DNA from: Parapedobacter defluvii
Lineage (GTDB): Bacteria > Bacteroidota > Bacteroidia > Sphingobacteriales > Sphingobacteriaceae
Length of the DNA: 64,000 nt
Assembly (NCBI RefSeq): GCF_014642075.1
Contig: NZ_BMIK01000009.1
Coordinates: 141,278-205,277 of the forward strand
Reading direction: 5' to 3'
A model generated the notes under the pieces. That model worked only from the letters and a program-made list of their open reading frames with translations. It was not told the DNA's origin and made no database searches. Both the position numbers and the translations under genes were made by a program. Positions 35,605 through 45,401 of this stretch are shown here, piece after piece (positions within the stretch are counted from its first letter, which is position 1; every line of letters begins with the position of its first letter).

Positions 35605-36791
35605 TGGTTGCTGATCCGGCACGAGGCTATTTTCCAAATCATAAAGTGCGGTTACTCACCGGCGGTGAAACCTTTTTTTCGTTGCTAGTCCAGCTTATTG
35701 GGCGGGCACAAGAAAGTATTCACTTACAAGTATACATTTATGAAGCGGATGAAACAGGACAGTTGGTTGCGGATGCATTAATCGCTGCGGCCAAACGCGG
35801 GGTAAATGTTCATGTGTTGGTTGACGGTTATGGCTCACAGCGCTTGAAAAAGGGATTTACGTCACAATTTGCGAAACATGGCGTGCACTTCCGGGTTTTC
35901 GAACCCCTTTTTAAAAGCAAACATTTTTACATCGGCCGCAGAATGCATCAAAAACTGCTGGTGGTAGATGCCCGGTACGCTGCAGTGACGGGTGCGAATA
36001 TTGGCGATCGGTACAACGATAAACCGGGGAGGCCTGCCTGGCTCGACTTTGCCTTGTGTGTGGAAGGCGACGTCGCTCAAAAGCTGTGTGAGTTGTGCTG
36101 GGCCATGTGGAAGAATTTTCGGCGTGTTAGAGGCGTGCCCAAACAGTGCAAACCCTCGGCGATAACGATTGATTTTGGTTATGAGGATAACTGTGCGGTC
36201 CGCATGCGGCGCAACGATTGGGTGCGCCGCAAATCCGATATCACGCGTACGTACCGGGAGATTTTCCGGGATGCCCGCGAGCAGGTAATCCTGTTGTCCA
36301 GCTACTTTCTTCCCGGTACTACCGTCCGTAGGGACATGAGCATGGCGGTGAAACGTGGTGTTAAGATACAATTGATTGTTTGCAGCCGCATGGACGTCCC
36401 CCTGGTAAAAGACGCGGAACGTTCAATGTATGAATGGCTTCTGCGGCATGGGATAGAGATCTATGAATATACCGGCGACATGCTTCACGGCAAGCTCGCT
36501 ACCTGTGATGACGAATGGATGACCATCGGTTCATTCAACGTGAATGATCTGAGTGCACGCGTAAGTATAGAACTAAACCTGGATGTGCGGGGAAAGGCTT
36601 TTGTACGGCGGACAATCCGTGAGTTAACGCATCTGATGGAGACGCAATGTCTACGTGTGAGTGCTAATGATTTTGCAGCACAAAATACCCTCCTAAACCG
36701 GTTATTTCGTGGGGTGGCGTTTAGCGTTCTACGTTTTATTTTCTTTTTGGGTACTTTTTATATGAAGCAGGAAAAGTACGATGGAAGCTAA
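35604..36791 (+). CDS. Cardiolipin synthase-like phospholipase D-family protein
   Basis: 395 residues. Both HKD motifs are present: RMHQKLLVVDARYAAVTGANIG and MLHGKLATCDDEWMTIGSFNVND, one in each half, so a complete two-domain enzyme. The N-terminus lacks membrane helices, as in ClsB-type synthases. The reaction is likely transfer of a phosphatidyl group between phospholipids at the inner membrane. Start ATG overlaps the stop of the baeRF gene (TAATGG arrangement). Confidence 0.85.
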   Translation: MVADPARGYFPNHKVRLLTGGETFFSLLVQLIGRAQESIHLQVYIYEADETGQLVADALIAAAKRGVNVHVLVDGYGSQRLKKGFTSQFAKHGVHFRVFEPLFKSKHFYIGRRMHQKLLVVDARYAAVTGANIGDRYNDKPGRPAWLDFALCVEGDVAQKLCELCWAMWKNFRRVRGVPKQCKPSAITIDFGYEDNCAVRMRRNDWVRRKSDITRTYREIFRDAREQVILLSSYFLPGTTVRRDMSMAVKRGVKIQLIVCSRMDVPLVKDAERSMYEWLLRHGIEIYEYTGDMLHGKLATCDDEWMTIGSFNVNDLSARVSIELNLDVRGKAFVRRTIRELTHLMETQCLRVSANDFAAQNTLLNRLFRGVAFSVLRFIFFLGTFYMKQEKYDGS

Positions 36792-36941
36792 CGATCCGAG
36801 AGGAGAGGGCCCACGCACGATACCATTTGTTAAGTTAAAGATATCTGAAATTTTTTAAACAAATGGTGGCAGTCAATTGTCAACCCCATAGAAAAGGCCA
36901 CCTTGAAGGTCAAGATATAATCCATTAACAGAAAAGAATAG

Positions 36942-36960
36942 AAAGGAGAATTTTATGGAA
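36942..36960 (+). promoter_or_regulatory. Strong Shine-Dalgarno site AAAGGAG
   Basis: AAAGGAG at 36942-36948 sits six bases before the ATG at 36955. Strong Shine-Dalgarno sites are not typical of Bacteroidota, and the same AAAGGAG is found before two other stress-type genes in this window (52823, minus strand; 53969). Confidence 0.6.
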
Positions 36961-37416
36961 GATTTAAAGAAAACAGCGGAGGTACTGAACGATTTAATAA
37001 AGATCAATAACGACCGGATTGCAGGTTACGAAAAAGCTATTGCTGAATTGCCGGTTGCCGATGTAGATCTTAAAGCATTGTTTAGTAGTTTAATTGAGCA
37101 AAGCGAACGCCTGAAAGCTGAATTGCAGCAGCACATCAGTGGATGGCAAAATAAGGTAGAGGACCAAACGACAACCTCCGGGAAAATATACCGCGTATGG
37201 ATGGATATCAAGCAGACGTTTTCCATGGACGATCGTAAGGCTGTCCTAGAAAGTTGCGAATATGGAGAAGATGCAGCACAGAAGGCTTATCGCGAAGCAG
37301 AAAGAGAAGAAGGAATATCAACTCCGGCACGGGCACTTATTGCAAATCAGAAAACACAACTATTGGCATCGCACGATCACATCAAGCAGCTGAGAGATCG
37401 TGAAAAGGTTGGATAG
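36955..37416 (+). CDS. PA2169-family four-helix-bundle protein (DUF2383)
   Basis: 153 residues, nearly all helical. DUF2383 marks are TAEVLNDLIKINNDRIAGYEKA, LKALFSSLIEQSERLKAEL, and later ESCEYGEDAAQKAYREA. Ferritin-like four-helix bundles of this group lack a clear metal site and are induced by stress in other species. A paralogue starts 36 bp downstream, so the two form a pair in one operon. The AAAGGAG ribosome site gives a secure start. Confidence 0.8.
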   Translation: MEDLKKTAEVLNDLIKINNDRIAGYEKAIAELPVADVDLKALFSSLIEQSERLKAELQQHISGWQNKVEDQTTTSGKIYRVWMDIKQTFSMDDRKAVLESCEYGEDAAQKAYREAEREEGISTPARALIANQKTQLLASHDHIKQLRDREKVG

Positions 37417-37451
37417 CGCCAACGCGGATAGGTAAAAATAATCAACACAGA

Positions 37452-37940
37452 ATGGAAAACCTAAAAACGACAGTGGAATGCCTCCAGGATTTGGAGGCAT
37501 TTCATAGTGAACGGATCAATGGATATCAGGCATTACTTAGCAGGCTCGCCGCGGATGAGCAACATTTGGTCACGTTATTTGAAGCCTTTATCAAGCAAAG
37601 TGTGGCAATGAAACTTGAGTTAAGGGAAGCGGGTAGTCAATGGGGCTTGACAGAGAGTCAGTTAGCAATGGGTGGTCAATTCGGGCTCGCCTGGTCAATA
37701 GTAAAAGCAGTTTTTTCAAGCAAAATGCCGGGATATGTCCTTGATAAATGTAGGTCCGGCGAAAATGCGTTATTGATTGCCTATCACAGCATCGAGGGAA
37801 CCGACGGGTTGCCCTCATCGCTCCGGTTGCTAATAAACCGGCAAAAGCGGGAGGTAATTGCTGCACGCGATTGGATTTCGCATTTTGAAAGATTGGGTGG
37901 TCATTCCGTTCAGCCACCGCCGTTGGCTGCGGTTTCGTAA
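37452..37940 (+). CDS. Second PA2169-family four-helix-bundle protein (DUF2383)
   Basis: 162 residues, paralogue of the gene just upstream (TVECLQDLEAFHSERINGYQALL; LFEAFIKQSVAMKLELREAG; DKCRSGENALLIAYHSIEG). It matches in helix order but not closely in sequence, so the duplication is old. Function is unknown; the pair probably forms a stress-related complex, perhaps a mixed bundle. Confidence 0.75.
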   Translation: MENLKTTVECLQDLEAFHSERINGYQALLSRLAADEQHLVTLFEAFIKQSVAMKLELREAGSQWGLTESQLAMGGQFGLAWSIVKAVFSSKMPGYVLDKCRSGENALLIAYHSIEGTDGLPSSLRLLINRQKREVIAARDWISHFERLGGHSVQPPPLAAVS

Positions 37941-38026
37941 CCAATTATCTTAATCGTACCTTTGTTTTCTCGTATAAGAAATGGTGAACAATTGAATCAA
38001 AACCAGCGAGGAAACGGCTTGTTTAA

Positions 38027-40012
38027 ATGAAAGAATTAGATGCTGTAGACGATTATATCTTCAAGGAGTTATTTTTGGCTTCGCCTGTCGCAAGTTACAT
38101 TTGCAATCCTGTAGGACATATCATTGCATACAACGAGGCGGCGGAATCACTTTGGGGGCGTCGACCAGAATTAGGTGTAGTCAAGTGGTCTGGTGCAACG
38201 GCCATTTATTTTCCTGACGGGCGTCCCATGCCCGTTGAAGAGAGCCCGATGGCCTTGGTATTGGGAGAGAAGGAAGAAACAGTGGATGTAGAAATGATGA
38301 TTGAGCGTTCGGACGGTGTACGCAGAAACGTTTTGGTTTTTGCTAAACCCATCCGATCTCTGTCCGGACAGTTAATAGGTGGCCATAACACGTTGGTAGA
38401 CATTACAGATTATAAACTTTACGAAGAAAAACAGGCCATACTCTCGGAGATTGTCCAATCATCGGACGACGCGATTGTTAGCAAAAATCTCAATGGAATC
38501 ATCATGAGTTGGAATACGGGTGCCCAGCGTATTTTTGGTTACAGCGAAGATGAAATTGTCGGCAAATCCATTGAGGTATTGATTCCCTCTTATCTTAAGA
38601 ACGAAGAACAAACCATCCTTCACGAAATTCGTGAAGGAAGAAAAGTAGATCACTATCAAACCATACGGGTTACTAAATCTGGAAAGGAGATTCCAGTATC
38701 GCTCACCATATCGCCCATGCGCAACAAGCAAGGGCAGATTGTGGGTGCCTCTAAAATTGCAAGGGATATTTCCGACCAAATCCAGCGGGAGCAGACGATT
38801 CAATTCCACGAACAGCAGTTGGAAACCCTGCATGCCATCGGAAAAGTGATTTCTGAAAAACTGGATACTCCATCCATTATTCAAACCGTCATCGATTCCA
38901 CAACAAACTTGGTGGCGGCTGATGTTGGACTTTGTTTTTATCGGGTAACGGATGAAGAGGGCCATTCGGATCTTTCTGTTGCCGTAGCTACACGTGAAGC
39001 CAATGTATATCCCGATGGGCATCGTATCCATTTGGAAGATGGAATTATTCACACGATCTTTTCAGGTGAAGACGCTGTACGATTTGATGATGTATGTGAG
39101 GTGCCTTATATACGTTCGCTGTTTCAGGTGCCCGGGCATTCCGAAGCTATTAGCATCCGGCATTGCCTGGCTATCCCCATTCGTTCTTCGGATAAGCTAT
39201 TGATCGGTGCGATGTTTTTCGGGTATACACGATTGGAAGTGTTTAATACAGCCGATGAAGTGATGATGAGGAACATCGCATCGCTCGTGGCAGTGACCTT
39301 GGATAATGCACGGTTGTTTGAGGAGGTAAATGCCTTAAATCTTAAGAAAAATGAATTCATTGCCTTAGCCAGCCATGAGTTAAAAACCCCGCTGACCACC
39401 ACGAAAGGTTATCTCCAGATATTGGAGCGATCGGAAATCGATCAGGTAGGACGGCGGTTCCTCACCAAAGCACTGAAGCAGCTTGAGCGAATCAACGCGT
39501 TGATAGCCGAATTGCTGGATATTTCCAAAATTGAGGCAGGTAAACTGAGTTTCCACATGGAAACCTTTGATTTGAGTGAGATGATATTGGATGTGGTGGA
39601 AACATTCCATTTCAGTAGTCAGACTCATACCATCTTTGTCAACAATACACACGGGGATTACCGGGTTGTAGCGGATCGGCAGCGCATCGAGCAGGTAATG
39701 ATCAATTTGATCACCAATGCCATCAAGTATTCGCCCGATGCAAATAATGTACATATAACGCTTGAATCATCTCCATCGGAAGTAAGTGTGCAGGTGAAAG
39801 ATGAAGGAATGGGAATGAGCCGTGATCAACAGGAAAAAGTATTCGCCCGTTTCTATCAGGTGGAAGGAACATCAAAGATGGCAGGATTAGGGCTTGGACT
39901 GTATCTCAGTAAAGAGATCATCGACCGCCATGGCGGCCACATCGGAGTCAACAGTCAGTTGGGAGAAGGATCTACATTTTATTTTTCAATACCTCGAAAC
40001 CAGGATAAGTAA
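38027..40012 (+). CDS. PAS-PAS-GAF sensor histidine kinase
   Basis: 661 residues. Two PAS domains lie at about 5-125 and 140-260 (SDDAIVSKNLNGIIMSWNTGA, a classic PAS start), then a GAF domain at about 275-430 and a HisKA domain with FIALASHELKTPLTTTKG, the phospho-acceptor being His450. The HATPase part contains INLITNAIKYSPDAN (N box) and GLGLGLYLSKEIIDRHGG (G boxes). No membrane segment is visible, so it senses an internal signal. A single-domain response regulator gene follows at 40055 and is the likely partner. Confidence 0.92.
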   Translation: MKELDAVDDYIFKELFLASPVASYICNPVGHIIAYNEAAESLWGRRPELGVVKWSGATAIYFPDGRPMPVEESPMALVLGEKEETVDVEMMIERSDGVRRNVLVFAKPIRSLSGQLIGGHNTLVDITDYKLYEEKQAILSEIVQSSDDAIVSKNLNGIIMSWNTGAQRIFGYSEDEIVGKSIEVLIPSYLKNEEQTILHEIREGRKVDHYQTIRVTKSGKEIPVSLTISPMRNKQGQIVGASKIARDISDQIQREQTIQFHEQQLETLHAIGKVISEKLDTPSIIQTVIDSTTNLVAADVGLCFYRVTDEEGHSDLSVAVATREANVYPDGHRIHLEDGIIHTIFSGEDAVRFDDVCEVPYIRSLFQVPGHSEAISIRHCLAIPIRSSDKLLIGAMFFGYTRLEVFNTADEVMMRNIASLVAVTLDNARLFEEVNALNLKKNEFIALASHELKTPLTTTKGYLQILERSEIDQVGRRFLTKALKQLERINALIAELLDISKIEAGKLSFHMETFDLSEMILDVVETFHFSSQTHTIFVNNTHGDYRVVADRQRIEQVMINLITNAIKYSPDANNVHITLESSPSEVSVQVKDEGMGMSRDQQEKVFARFYQVEGTSKMAGLGLGLYLSKEIIDRHGGHIGVNSQLGEGSTFYFSIPRNQDK

Positions 40013-40054
40013 TACATGTTGTAATTAATAGTCAAATATTTTAAACTTGCAAAC

Positions 40055-40414
40055 ATGAAAAAAATAATCCATGTTTTAGAAGACGATGCGGATATCGGTG
40101 AACTCATCAATTTCCTGTTGACGGAACATGGCTATCAAGTCTCGATATTCAGTAACATTGCATCGTTTCGGCAACATTCGAATCGTGAGTCGCCCGACCT
40201 TCTGATTATTGATGTCATGTTGCCCGACGGTAACGGATTGGATATCTGTCATGAGTGGAAGACCAATTTCGGTACGCATCATATCCCGGTGCTGATCATG
40301 TCTGCTTATGAAGACAATCGGCACGATAAGCGGGCGTGCAATGCAGACGGTTTTATCAGTAAACCGTTTGATATACAATCTTTTTTATCGGATGTGCAGG
40401 CACGAATTGGATAA
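40055..40414 (+). CDS. Single-domain response regulator (CheY-like)
   Basis: 119 residues forming a lone receiver. The acidic pair is VLEDDADI, the phospho-acceptor is D53 (LLIIDVMLPDGNG), and LIMSAYE (Ser) and FISKPFD (Lys) complete the site. There is no output domain. It follows the PAS/GAF histidine kinase gene by 42 bp, so it should be its phosphorylation partner, acting through another protein. Confidence 0.9.
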   Translation: MKKIIHVLEDDADIGELINFLLTEHGYQVSIFSNIASFRQHSNRESPDLLIIDVMLPDGNGLDICHEWKTNFGTHHIPVLIMSAYEDNRHDKRACNADGFISKPFDIQSFLSDVQARIG

Positions 40415-40429
40415 TATGTCTCCTTTGGT

Positions 40430-41158
40430 TTACTGGAGAAACATAGCCAGTGTATTCGCATTATCAACCGCATAAGCCCTTTCATCGTTATCAAAATAAA
40501 AAAATACATCTTTCCCATTTTGCTGCCACGTTCTGCATTGTCCGGCCCACTCCCTTAGCGCGGTATCCGAATACTTTCCCTGATATTTACCGCAGGGGCC
40601 ATGTAAGCGCACATAGGCAAAGTCGGCGGTTATCTCAACCGGAGATTGGTGACCTGCCAATTCATAGATACAAAACGCACAGTTATGTGCATGGAGAATT
40701 TCATATACTTCAGGAACATACCACTCGGGATTCCTGAACTCGAATACGTAACGGTACCCTTTCGGCAATGCACCGGTGAAATCCGATAAGCGAGTGAGAT
40801 TCAATTTCCAGGATGGGGGCAATTGAAACAAAAAAGGTCCTAGCTTCTTTCCCAACTGGGTAGCTAACTGTATGAAGCTGTTTGTATACGCTGTAACCTC
40901 ATGGAGTTTTTTGAGATGTGTAATATAACGATTTGCTTTTACGGCAAATCGGAAATCTGCGGGTACACGATCTTTCCATGTCTTAAAGGCACCTTCGCTG
41001 GGTTGCCGATAAAAAGAATTATTAATTTCAACGGTATGAAATTGTTTAGCATAGAAGGGTAATTGGTCATTATCCCTTAAGTTTTCCGGATAAAAAATTT
41101 CCTTCCAATGCTTATAATGCCAGCCAGAAGTACCGATGTAAATTTTGGGGAGCACCAA
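40430..41158 (-). CDS. DUF72 domain-containing protein (YecE-like)
   Basis: 242 residues. The DUF72 TIM-barrel marks are visible: YIGTSGWHYKHWKEIFYPE, FHTVEINNSFYRQPS, FAVKANRYITHLKKL, FQLPPSWKLN and a final YFDNDERAYAVDNA. Members are common in bacteria and of unknown function; their barrel resembles xylose isomerase/endonuclease IV types. It is transcribed opposite to the kinase genes. Confidence 0.85.
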   Translation of the reverse strand: MVLPKIYIGTSGWHYKHWKEIFYPENLRDNDQLPFYAKQFHTVEINNSFYRQPSEGAFKTWKDRVPADFRFAVKANRYITHLKKLHEVTAYTNSFIQLATQLGKKLGPFLFQLPPSWKLNLTRLSDFTGALPKGYRYVFEFRNPEWYVPEVYEILHAHNCAFCIYELAGHQSPVEITADFAYVRLHGPCGKYQGKYSDTALREWAGQCRTWQQNGKDVFFYFDNDERAYAVDNANTLAMFLQ

Positions 41159-41176
41159 CCTTAAGGTCTTTGTGGG

Positions 41177-41416
41177 TTATCCCGTGTGCCTGGAGATAGC
41201 TTCGCCGAGTTGCTGGACAACCTGGGGTGAAAAATCTCCCCAAATCTGTACCCACTCTCCCGAAGGCTCCTGGCGTAATTGGCTGATAGATGCTCCTTCA
41301 AGGAAACAGTGGTAAACGGGAATGCCATCGGTCGTTTGTTCCGGCCGGACGAGTATTGGCTTATCCATCCGTCGACCCGTTAGGTTCACTTCAAAAGTTT
41401 CTTCGGATTTTTCCAT
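41177..41416 (-). CDS. Small hypothetical protein (79 aa)
   Basis: 79 residues beginning MEKSEETFEVNLTGRRMDKP. It contains a beta-rich central part (IPVYHCFLEGASISQLRQEPSGEW) and a predicted C-terminal helix (QLGEAISRHTG). No domain is recognised. It sits between the NarL-like regulator and DUF72 genes with small gaps (7 bp and 18 bp), so it is probably cotranscribed with them. Confidence 0.6.
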   Translation of the reverse strand: MEKSEETFEVNLTGRRMDKPILVRPEQTTDGIPVYHCFLEGASISQLRQEPSGEWVQIWGDFSPQVVQQLGEAISRHTG

Positions 41417-41423
41417 GACAAAT

Positions 41424-42071
41424 TCAGTTTAATACGCCCTGCTGCAGTGCGATGCGGATAACAGTACCGATATCGGGTGCACCTGTCTTTTGCAATAAAC
41501 TCTCCCGGTATTTAAGAATCGTCCGTTTGTTGGTAAAGAGCTGATAAGCGATCTCCTGATTCGAATACCCTTCCAGGATAAGCTTCAGAATCTGTTCTTC
41601 CCGCGGTGAAAATTCCACGATCTGTCCATTTTTGCCAAAATCCGTTGCCGTGATAGATTCCAGCAACTTTACATACAATGCTGTGCAGATATAAGTGTTG
41701 CCGGCAAGGATATGCTTGATGGCGAAGACCAGCTCGTCCTTGTTCGCCTCATTGACAATGTACCCATCGGCGCCTGATTTCACCAGGCGGAGGATGTCTT
41801 CGTTATAGTCAATCCCCGAAAGCACGAGGACCCTGATGTCCGGAATCTGCTGTTTTAATGTGGATAGGTAAGCCGGGTCATCCGCTAGGAAAACGTGATC
41901 AATTACCAGTAAATTAATAGTGGGCCGGGTTGAAAGTACAGTCGCGATATCCTCTCGTTTGGAAACAATTTCCGCAAAAGTGAAATCGGGCTCTTGGCTT
42001 AGCAGTGCAACAATGCCGTCTCGGGCAAGTGTCTGAGGCGAAGCCCAAATAATTTTTGCTGAGTCTTCCAT
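41424..42071 (-). CDS. NarL/FixJ-family response regulator
   Basis: About 215 residues from the Met at 42071, preceded by AAGGAAAG. The receiver domain carries LLVIDHVFLADD (phospho-acceptor Asp) and a long linker; the LuxR-type helix-turn-helix at the C-terminus reads FSPREEQILKLILEGYSNQ and RTILKYRESLLQKTGA. No cognate kinase is next to it. It might control the DUF72/hypothetical genes downstream or the glycosyltransferase operon that diverges from it. Confidence 0.85.
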   Translation of the reverse strand: MEDSAKIIWASPQTLARDGIVALLSQEPDFTFAEIVSKREDIATVLSTRPTINLLVIDHVFLADDPAYLSTLKQQIPDIRVLVLSGIDYNEDILRLVKSGADGYIVNEANKDELVFAIKHILAGNTYICTALYVKLLESITATDFGKNGQIVEFSPREEQILKLILEGYSNQEIAYQLFTNKRTILKYRESLLQKTGAPDIGTVIRIALQQGVLN

Positions 42072-42457
42072 AATCTTTCCTTCAATCATTAAGTTGTTAT
42101 CCTTTGTTTTTCAGTCGTAAGGAATACGTTTCAATGGTTACAAAGGTTTTAGTTTTTTTAACATACTTCCGCATAACCGACAAGGAGTTCGCTTTTTAGT
42201 ACATCGGAGAATGGTAGACTAAACTATCCTAAAAGTCGGCCAAAGCAAGTTGCCAATGGGTTTAAGCAATTTGAATCAAATTGTTTTTGAAGATAACGTT
42301 CAGTGGATAAGCGCTTTGTTTCAAATCAGAAAGAGCGTAAGAAAAAAATATTTTCCGTTGTCATGCGGTGGTATACGGGTTGAATCCCCTGTATACAATA
42401 CCGTACGGTGGAAGGATACCGCATACAAGTGTTTCAGGCAATTAAACGAAAACGCAG
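42072..42457. other. Divergent regulatory gap, no gene seen
   Basis: 386 bp between the NarL-type regulator (minus strand) and the glycosyltransferase operon (plus strand). A frame from 42250 to 42543 overlaps the real gene but has no sensible protein character. Promoters for both directions must be here; I cannot assign boxes with confidence. Confidence 0.4.
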
Positions 42458-43441
42458 ATGAACGCAAACCAAGAACGGCTCCGTATTTTTACCTGGCATA
42501 TACATGGAAGTTACCTGTATTACCTGTCGCAGGGAGATTATGAACTTTATATACCCGTAAATAAAGAACGTTCGGAAGGATATTATGGGCGGGGCACAAC
42601 GTTTCCCTTTGGCCACAATGTACACGAAGTGGACGTAGAAGATGTGCGGATGCTTGATCTCGATCTCATTTTATTTCAGACTGCCACCAACTATCAACGG
42701 GACCAATACAAAGTGCTTTCACCGTACCAGCGTGAGTTACCCAAAATCTACCTGCAGCATGATCCGCCCTGGGGGCATCCCACGGATACCAAACATATCG
42801 CATGCAGAAGTGGTGACGTTACCCTGGTTCATGTCACGTATTTCAATCAACTGATGTGGGACAATGGCTCGTTGGATGCTCGTGTTATCGAGCACGGTGT
42901 CGTGGACCGGGGATATACCTACAGCGGCGAACTGGATAAGGGGTTGGTGATTATCAACAATCTCCCTCAACGTGGACGCATGTTGGGATTTGATCTCTTC
43001 CTTGAATTACGCAAACACATTCCACTTGATCTGGTGGGTATGGGTACCGGCTCTTACGGGTTATCAGAAGTGCTGCATCCCGACTTGCCGGCGTTTGCCG
43101 GTAAATACCGGTTTTTATTCAACCCCATCCGTTATACCAGTATGGGTTTGGCGGTATGCGAAGCCATGACCTATGGATTGCCCGTTATCGGTTTGGCCAC
43201 CACGGAAATGGTGCGGCATATCCGGGAGGGTTTCAATGGCTTTTTAGACCTCGATCCGAAAAGCCTGACCGATAAAATGGTGTTTATGCTGGAAAACCAC
43301 GATCTCGCAAAATCAATGGGCGCCAATGCACGCCGCTATGCGCTGGAGCGATTCAGTATACGGCGGTTTGTGCAGGAGTGGGAATCGTTGTTTGGCCAGG
43401 TGGCCGGACGGAAAACGTTAACAAAGTTGCATAGTTATTAG
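42458..43441 (+). CDS. Glycosyltransferase (GT4-like)
   Basis: 327 residues. The N-terminal part has the unusual start FTWHIHGSYLYYLSQGDYELY, and the C-terminal part the GT-B donor-binding segment GLAVCEAMTYGLPVIGLATTEMVRHI with KSLTDKMVFMLENHDLAKSMG. It opens the cluster of saccharide genes: next is a GT4/GmhA fusion 13 bp later. It likely adds a sugar in the cytoplasm. Donor and acceptor are unknown. Confidence 0.8.
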   Translation: MNANQERLRIFTWHIHGSYLYYLSQGDYELYIPVNKERSEGYYGRGTTFPFGHNVHEVDVEDVRMLDLDLILFQTATNYQRDQYKVLSPYQRELPKIYLQHDPPWGHPTDTKHIACRSGDVTLVHVTYFNQLMWDNGSLDARVIEHGVVDRGYTYSGELDKGLVIINNLPQRGRMLGFDLFLELRKHIPLDLVGMGTGSYGLSEVLHPDLPAFAGKYRFLFNPIRYTSMGLAVCEAMTYGLPVIGLATTEMVRHIREGFNGFLDLDPKSLTDKMVFMLENHDLAKSMGANARRYALERFSIRRFVQEWESLFGQVAGRKTLTKLHSY

Positions 43442-43454
43442 CAAATACATCATC

Positions 43455-45401
43455 ATGAATAAGACAATCGCGTTAATCAGTGAGCATGCCTCGCCACTCG
43501 CCATGCTTGGCGGTGTGGACAGTGGCGGACAGAATATTTACGTAGGTGAACTTGCCCGGCAGTTGGCAGCTTTGGGCTACACAGTCGATGTTTTTACACG
43601 CAGGGACGATCCCAAGTTGCCACTCGAAGTGCAATGGCTGCCCGATGTGCGTATTGTGCATGTCGAGGCGGGTCCGTCCAAGCAGTTGCCGAAGGAATCC
43701 CTGTTTCAATACATGGATGCATTTGCTGCATGGATGGAAACATTCATGGAGAGACAACCGAAACGGTATGCCCTGCTCCATGCCAATTTCTGGATGTCGG
43801 GTTATGTCGCCATGAAACTCAAGGAACATATCCGCATTCCCTTCGTGATTACCTTTCACGCCCTAGGAAAAGTGAGGTTAATGCATCAACGCGAAACCGA
43901 TAAATTCCCCGAGGAGCGCTGTGATGTGGAAACCCAGGTAATGCAAGCGGCGGATGGGATTATTGCCGAATGCCCGCAGGATGAAGCAGATCTGATCCAA
44001 TTGTACCGGGCTGACCCCGATAAAATAACGATGGTACCGTGCGGTTTTAGCCCGCACGAGTTCCACCCGATTGACAAGGCGTATGCCCGGATGCTGCTGG
44101 ATCTGCACCCTACCCGTAAGATGATCCTGCAACTGGGCAGGATGGTGCCCCGCAAAGGGATCGATACCGTTATCCAGTCATTGGCACAATTGCGGGAGAA
44201 TTCTATGGATGCTCAGTTAGTAGTTGTGGGGGGTGAATACGAGAAGCCGCATCTCCATGCCGATCCGGAATACCGGCGACTGATGGAAATGGCCACCGGC
44301 TTGGGGGTGGCAGATGCCATATCCTTTGAAGGACGGAAAAACAGAGAGCAGTTGAAATATTTTTATTCGGCAGCCGATGTATTTGTATCAACCCCTTGGT
44401 ACGAACCCTTTGGCATTACACCGTTGGAAGCCATGGCGTGCGGTACACCCGTCATCGGCGCGAAAGTGGGGGGAATCCAATATAGCGTTGCCAATGGCAA
44501 GACCGGATTTTTGGTGCGACCCAAGGACCCGCAGGCCCTTGCCCGCAAACTCGAATTGGTGCTCAAAAGCGAAGATTTACAAGTATACCTGCGGCAAAAT
44601 GCCATAAAACGGGTGAATGAATGTTTCACCTGGAAAAAAGTAGCGCAGCAGATGGATGAAGTATACCGCGGGCTGGCTGCTCCGCAACCGGATGGTACAG
44701 CTGACGAAAGGCAGACCATAGCCGAAGCCTTTGTGGAAGCGGCTGATACCTTACGGTTGTCCGCTGATAGCCTTGCGGATACGATACTGCGGGCAGGAAA
44801 AGCGCTTGCGAAAACCTTTGAAAGAGGGGGAAAAGTGTTGGTTTGCGGCAACGGAGGTAGCGCCGCGGAGAGCCTTCACTTTTCAGCTGAATTGCTAGGC
44901 CGGTTTGAGATACCGAACCGGGTCGGACTGCCGGTTATTTCCTTAATGGGCGATCCGGCGATGTTGACCGCATGGTCCAACGACATTGGCTTTAACGATA
45001 TTTTTGCTCGCCAGGTAGAGGCTTACGGTCGCCCGGGCGACATGCTGATGTGCCTGAGCACCAGCGGCAATTCACCCAACATACTGGAAGCCATGGATCG
45101 GGCAAAGCAATTGGGTATGGCGTGCATGACATTGCTGGGCAACGATGGTGGCCGGGCGGCAGTTAAAGGCGACATCAACCTCATCGTGCCTTCCCGCAGC
45201 ACCCAGCGTATCCAGGAATTGCATCTCCATATTATCCACTTGCTTTGTACCCTCGTGGAGCGCCGACTGGTGGATTACTCGGCAAATCGGCGGGCATCCG
45301 AACGGTCTTCTTCACTGGTACAGGCGATGGATTTGTCGCTACAGCAAAAGGAAAAAGTAAAATACGATCATGCCAAACAAAAGAGCCATATTTTTGGATA
45401 A
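43455..45401 (+). CDS. Fusion of GT4 glycosyltransferase and GmhA-type phosphoheptose isomerase
   Basis: 648 residues in two parts. Residues 1 to about 415 are a GT4 enzyme of sucrose-synthase-like type (MLGGVDSGGQNIYVGELA, LQLGRMVPRKGIDTVIQSL, EPFGITPLEAMACGTPVIG). From about 440 on is an SIS domain very like GmhA: KVLVCGNGGSAAESLHFSAELLGRF, CLSTSGNSPNILEAM, and TQRIQELHLHIIHLLC. GmhA turns sedoheptulose-7-phosphate into D-glycero-D-manno-heptose-7-phosphate. GmhB and HldE genes follow, overlapping, so heptose synthesis and transfer are joined here. Confidence 0.88.
   Translation: MNKTIALISEHASPLAMLGGVDSGGQNIYVGELARQLAALGYTVDVFTRRDDPKLPLEVQWLPDVRIVHVEAGPSKQLPKESLFQYMDAFAAWMETFMERQPKRYALLHANFWMSGYVAMKLKEHIRIPFVITFHALGKVRLMHQRETDKFPEERCDVETQVMQAADGIIAECPQDEADLIQLYRADPDKITMVPCGFSPHEFHPIDKAYARMLLDLHPTRKMILQLGRMVPRKGIDTVIQSLAQLRENSMDAQLVVVGGEYEKPHLHADPEYRRLMEMATGLGVADAISFEGRKNREQLKYFYSAADVFVSTPWYEPFGITPLEAMACGTPVIGAKVGGIQYSVANGKTGFLVRPKDPQALARKLELVLKSEDLQVYLRQNAIKRVNECFTWKKVAQQMDEVYRGLAAPQPDGTADERQTIAEAFVEAADTLRLSADSLADTILRAGKALAKTFERGGKVLVCGNGGSAAESLHFSAELLGRFEIPNRVGLPVISLMGDPAMLTAWSNDIGFNDIFARQVEAYGRPGDMLMCLSTSGNSPNILEAMDRAKQLGMACMTLLGNDGGRAAVKGDINLIVPSRSTQRIQELHLHIIHLLCTLVERRLVDYSANRRASERSSSLVQAMDLSLQQKEKVKYDHAKQKSHIFG

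Noticed and set aside
42250..42543. 97-codon open frame before the first glycosyltransferase gene
   Set aside because: It overlaps the well-supported gene at 42458 in another frame and the peptide shows no protein-like pattern.
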